Assembly: GCF_001950255.1 (NCBI RefSeq) | Contig: NZ_BDJK01000006.1 | Location: 124,001-188,000, forward strand | Source: Carboxydothermus pertinax | GTDB lineage: Bacteria; Bacillota; Z-2901; Carboxydothermales; Carboxydothermaceae | DNA: 64,000 nucleotides | Direction of reading: 5' to 3' | Program-made: the position numbers and the translations under genes | The notes under the pieces: model-generated | What the model saw: only the letters and a program-made list of their open reading frames with translations | What the model was told of the DNA's origin: nothing | Databases searched by the model: none | Shown: positions 61,168 through 64,000 of the stretch, in pieces | Position numbering within the stretch: the first letter of the stretch is position 1 | Layout of the letters: each line of letters starts with the position of its first letter

Positions 61168-62502
61168 ATGTCAATTTTAATTAAAAATGGCACTATCGTA
61201 ACAATGAACGCTAACCGCGATATATTCCAAGGGGATCTTTACATTGAAGGCAATACTATAAAGCAAATTGGCCCATCTTTAAGCGTCACTGCAGATAAAG
61301 TAATTGATGCTACCAGCAAAGTGGTAATTCCAGGCTTGATCCAAACGCACATCCACCTTTGTCAAACCCTCTTTAGGGGACAGGCTGATGATTTGGAACT
61401 TTTAGACTGGTTAAAGCTTAGAATCTGGCCCTTAGAAGGAGGCCACGACCCCGAATCCCTTTACTATTCGGCGATGTTAGGTATTGGCGAACTGTTTAAA
61501 GGTGGTACCACCGCTATTGTTGACATGGCAACGGTAAACCATACCGATTCTAACTTCCAGGCAATTTATGATGGCGGTATCCGGGCGATTTCCGGGAAAT
61601 GCATGATGGACTACGGCACTGAGGTGCCCAAAACGATGCAGGATACTACCGAAAATGCCCTTAATGAAAGTGTGCGGCTTTTAGAAAAGTGGCATGGCAG
61701 AGATAATGGGCGCATCATGTATGCTTTTACTCCCCGTTTTGCGGTATCGTGTACCGATGATTTATTAAGAGAAGTAGTTAAATTAGCTGGCCGGTATAAA
61801 GTACGTATTCACACCCATGCTTCGGAAAATAAAGGGGAAGTGGAGTTCGTACTGCAGGATCGGGGGATGCGGAACGTCCTTTACCTAGAAAAACTGGGGA
61901 TGACTGCTCCTAATTTAATTTTAGCCCACTGCATTCACTTAGATGAACAGGAAATGAAAGTTTTGGCCGAGTCCAAAACTAAAATTGCCCACTGCCCCTC
62001 TTCTAATTTAAAACTGGCCTCGGGTATTGCTAAAATTCCGGAACTCTTGGATTTAGGAGCAGAAGTATCAATTGCGGCCGATGGAGCTCCCTGTAATAAT
62101 AATTTAGACGCCTTTATTGAAATGCGGATGGCAGCGTTAATTCAAAAGCCGTTTTACGGACCAACGTCCATGCCGGCCCATAAGGTTTTTGAAATGGCTA
62201 CCATAGGTGGAGCAAGGGCTATGGGCTTAGAGAACCAGATTGGTAGCTTGGAAGTGGGTAAAAAGGCAGACGTGGTGATTGTGGATTTAGACGAAATGAG
62301 AACAACTCCCAATGAAGGAGTAAACATATATACCCAATTAGTTTACCAGGCCCAGAGCAGCAATGTTTTAACGACTATAGTTGATGGAAAAATTGTTATG
62401 GAAAACCGGATGTTAAAAACAATGGATGAGGCGGAAGTTCGCCGGAAAGCCAATGAAAGTTTAAAACGAGTAGCTAACCGGGTTGGGGTTAGCTTAGCCT
62501 AG
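61168..62502 (+). CDS. TRZ/ATZ-family amidohydrolase, probable guanine deaminase
   Basis: About 444 residues. Metal motif HTHIHLCQTLFRG, then TPRFAVSC, HTHASENKGEV, AHCIHL, AHCPSSNLKLASGIA and AADGAPCNNN. The PRF-x-x-SC segment is typical of guanine deaminases; related proteins deaminate other purines, 5'-deoxyadenosine or pterins. Guanine to xanthine would feed the cluster, though 4-imidazolone hydrolysis cannot be excluded since no dedicated imidazolonase is in view. Start ATG 61168 with AAGGGAGTG ahead, not the in-frame codon at 61144. Confidence 0.78.
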   Translation: MSILIKNGTIVTMNANRDIFQGDLYIEGNTIKQIGPSLSVTADKVIDATSKVVIPGLIQTHIHLCQTLFRGQADDLELLDWLKLRIWPLEGGHDPESLYYSAMLGIGELFKGGTTAIVDMATVNHTDSNFQAIYDGGIRAISGKCMMDYGTEVPKTMQDTTENALNESVRLLEKWHGRDNGRIMYAFTPRFAVSCTDDLLREVVKLAGRYKVRIHTHASENKGEVEFVLQDRGMRNVLYLEKLGMTAPNLILAHCIHLDEQEMKVLAESKTKIAHCPSSNLKLASGIAKIPELLDLGAEVSIAADGAPCNNNLDAFIEMRMAALIQKPFYGPTSMPAHKVFEMATIGGARAMGLENQIGSLEVGKKADVVIVDLDEMRTTPNEGVNIYTQLVYQAQSSNVLTTIVDGKIVMENRMLKTMDEAEVRRKANESLKRVANRVGVSLA

Positions 62503-62511
62503 GTGATTACA

Positions 62512-64000
62512 ATGAAGCCGGTTAAAGATTTGGTGGAAGTAGCTTTAGGTACCAAAACTGCGGATTTGGTTTTAAAAAATGCTAACGTTTTTAATAGTTT
62601 TACGGGAGAATTTTTTACTGGCGATGTAGCTGTGGTTTCCGGCTACATCGCCGGGATTGGGGATTACTCGGGAAAAGAAGAAATAGATCTTCAAGGTGCC
62701 TATGTTACGCCGGGGTTTATAGATGGACATGTGCATATTGAAAGTTCCATGGTTTCTCCCGCTGAATTTGCCCGGGCCCTGGTGCCGATGGGGACTCTAA
62801 CGGCAGTGGTCGATCCCCATGAAATTGCCAATGTTACTGGAACTGCGGGAATTAGGTATATGCTTAATGCCAGTGAAAATTTGCCGATAAATATTTATGT
62901 AATGTTACCCTCCTGCGTGCCGGCAACTCCCCTGGAAACAGCTGGAGCAACCTTAACCGCTAAGGAATTGGCCCAGTTCATAAATCACCCCCGGGTGTTA
63001 GGCTTAGGAGAGCTGATGGATTACCCAGGGGTTTTAACTGCTTCTGAAGAAATGCTGAAAAAATTAGCGGTTGCCAATGAAAAGCTAATTGATGGCCATG
63101 CCCCGGGAATTACCGGGAAGGAGCTCACTGCTTATATTGCCGCGGGCGTAACCTCGGAACATGAGTGTACTACTGCTGAGGAAGCCCGGGAACGATTGGC
63201 TTACGGGATGTATTTAATGTTGCGCGAAGGCTCGGCAACGAAGAATTTATTAGATCTTTTACCGGTGGTTAACCGTTATACCGCTTCCCGCTGCTTGTTT
63301 GTTACTGATGATCGGCACCCGGAGGATTTAATTAAACTTGGTTCAATAAATCATATGGTTAAATTAGCGGTAGAAGCAGGGGCGGATTTGGCGACAATTC
63401 TCCAAATGGCTACCATAAATGCTGCTAATTACTTTAGGCTTTATGATTTAGGGGCAGTAGCTCCCGGTTACCGGGCTGATTTACTGGTTTTTGCTGATTT
63501 AGGGGAGTTTCGGCCAAAGTTAGTGTTTAAAGACGGCAAGTTAGTGGCCAAAGAAGGCAAGCCCCTTTTTAGCGGCTACCCGGTGGCTGACCGGGAAGTA
63601 CGGAACACCATGCGGTTAAAGGAAATTAAGCCGGAAAAACTAAAAATACCGGCTAGCTCCAATAAGGCCCGGGTAATTGGGCTTGTGCCCCGCCAGATTG
63701 TAACCAAAAAACTGGAGCTGGAATTGCCGGTAGAAGGAGGGTACTTTAAAATCGTCCCTGAAAAAGATATCATAAAACTTGCAGTATTTGAACGGCATAA
63801 TTATACTGGCAATGTAGGGGTTGGATTAATTCACGGTCTTGGACTTAAAAAGGGAGCAATTGCCTCTACGGTAGCCCATGATTCTCATAATTTAGTGGTG
63901 GCGGGTATTAACGATGACGATATTGTCCTGGCGGTAGAGGAACTACAGCGAATTGGGGGAGGGCTTACGGTAGTGGCTGATGGTAAGGTTTTAGGGAGCC
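62512..64000 (+). CDS. ade: Adenine deaminase, canonical (3' end beyond window)
   Basis: First 496 codons of an Ade-family enzyme: His73/His75 (DGHVHIESS), His103 (VVDPHEI), Glu167, His196 (DGHAP), His217 (SEHECT) and Asp266 (TDDRHP). All metal and catalytic residues of true adenine deaminases are present, unlike the paralogue at 50386. Converts adenine to hypoxanthine, the substrate of the adjacent xanthine dehydrogenase. ATG behind AGGTGAT, 9 bases after the previous stop. The frame is still open at the window edge; roughly 70-100 residues are missing. Confidence 0.94.
   Translation, partial: MKPVKDLVEVALGTKTADLVLKNANVFNSFTGEFFTGDVAVVSGYIAGIGDYSGKEEIDLQGAYVTPGFIDGHVHIESSMVSPAEFARALVPMGTLTAVVDPHEIANVTGTAGIRYMLNASENLPINIYVMLPSCVPATPLETAGATLTAKELAQFINHPRVLGLGELMDYPGVLTASEEMLKKLAVANEKLIDGHAPGITGKELTAYIAAGVTSEHECTTAEEARERLAYGMYLMLREGSATKNLLDLLPVVNRYTASRCLFVTDDRHPEDLIKLGSINHMVKLAVEAGADLATILQMATINAANYFRLYDLGAVAPGYRADLLVFADLGEFRPKLVFKDGKLVAKEGKPLFSGYPVADREVRNTMRLKEIKPEKLKIPASSNKARVIGLVPRQIVTKKLELELPVEGGYFKIVPEKDIIKLAVFERHNYTGNVGVGLIHGLGLKKGAIASTVAHDSHNLVVAGINDDDIVLAVEELQRIGGGLTVVADGKVLGS

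Overview
The window reads as a chromosomal segment of a low-to-mid GC, thermophile-like, spore-former-related Firmicute. The evidence is a GlpP antiterminator, LytS/LytT-type two-component pair, Spo0E-like motif, LysM and NlpC/P60 wall proteins, strong GGAGG ribosome sites, sigma-H/0A-box-like sequences and sigma-54 promoters. Overall gene content (acetyl-CoA synthetase, psr/ttr-like molybdoenzyme, anaerobic GlpABC, B12-dependent ribonucleotide reductase) fits an anaerobe such as Carboxydothermus, but the genus is an inference. No rRNA, tRNA, CRISPR array, transposase or phage gene was recognised.

Layout. 1-7.5 kb: a sensor kinase (5' cut by the window edge), an NtrC-type regulator, and a three-gene membrane molybdoenzyme operon (Fe-S, NrfD-like, Mo catalytic subunit) behind a probable sigma-54 promoter. 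7.8-8.6 kb: a Spo0E-like/GGDEF fusion. 8.7-13.6 kb, minus strand: an envelope cluster with an ECF sigma factor, small membrane and secreted proteins, two polysaccharide deacetylases, a PAP2 phosphatase and, separately, a PIG-L deacetylase. 13.7-21.1 kb: glycerol regulon glpP-glpF-glpK-glpABC with a tandem terminator leader. 21.2-30.6 kb: LysM protein, LytS/LytT pair, acs, acpS, NAD(P)HX repair enzyme, ald, alr. 30.6-37.3 kb: glycosyltransferase (apparent AUU start), debranching-type glucosidase, otsA, otsB, and a convergent metallo-beta-lactamase-fold gene. 37.3-41.3 kb: an orphan AMP-ligase C-terminal domain, a LysM-NlpC/P60 hydrolase and nrdJ.

41.5-64 kb is the striking part: one long plus-strand array for anaerobic purine breakdown built around a bacterial microcompartment (BMC). 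It starts with a MerR+XRE+cupin regulator, followed by a cyclic amidohydrolase, an isochorismatase-fold hydrolase, UbiX, UbiD, three BMC-H shell proteins, one PduB-like BMC-T, EutJ-like, a flavoprotein-like protein, an EutN-type vertex protein, an adenine-deaminase-like enzyme with an altered metal site, a xanthine-dehydrogenase-type molybdenum hydroxylase whose large subunit is split in two, its YqeC and MocA-YqeB maturation factors, glutamate/glycine formiminotransferase, formimino-THF cyclodeaminase, a PbuG-like purine permease, a guanine-deaminase-like amidohydrolase and a canonical adenine deaminase cut by the window end.

Put together, these map step by step onto the classical clostridial route purine -> xanthine -> 4-ureido-5-imidazolecarboxylate -> 4-amino-5-imidazolecarboxylate -> 4-aminoimidazole -> 4-imidazolone -> formiminoglycine -> glycine + formimino-THF. 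The pathway is established knowledge; assigning these genes to its steps, and placing part of it inside a shell without any aldehyde dehydrogenase, is my inference. One step (4-imidazolonase) has no obvious dedicated gene in view.
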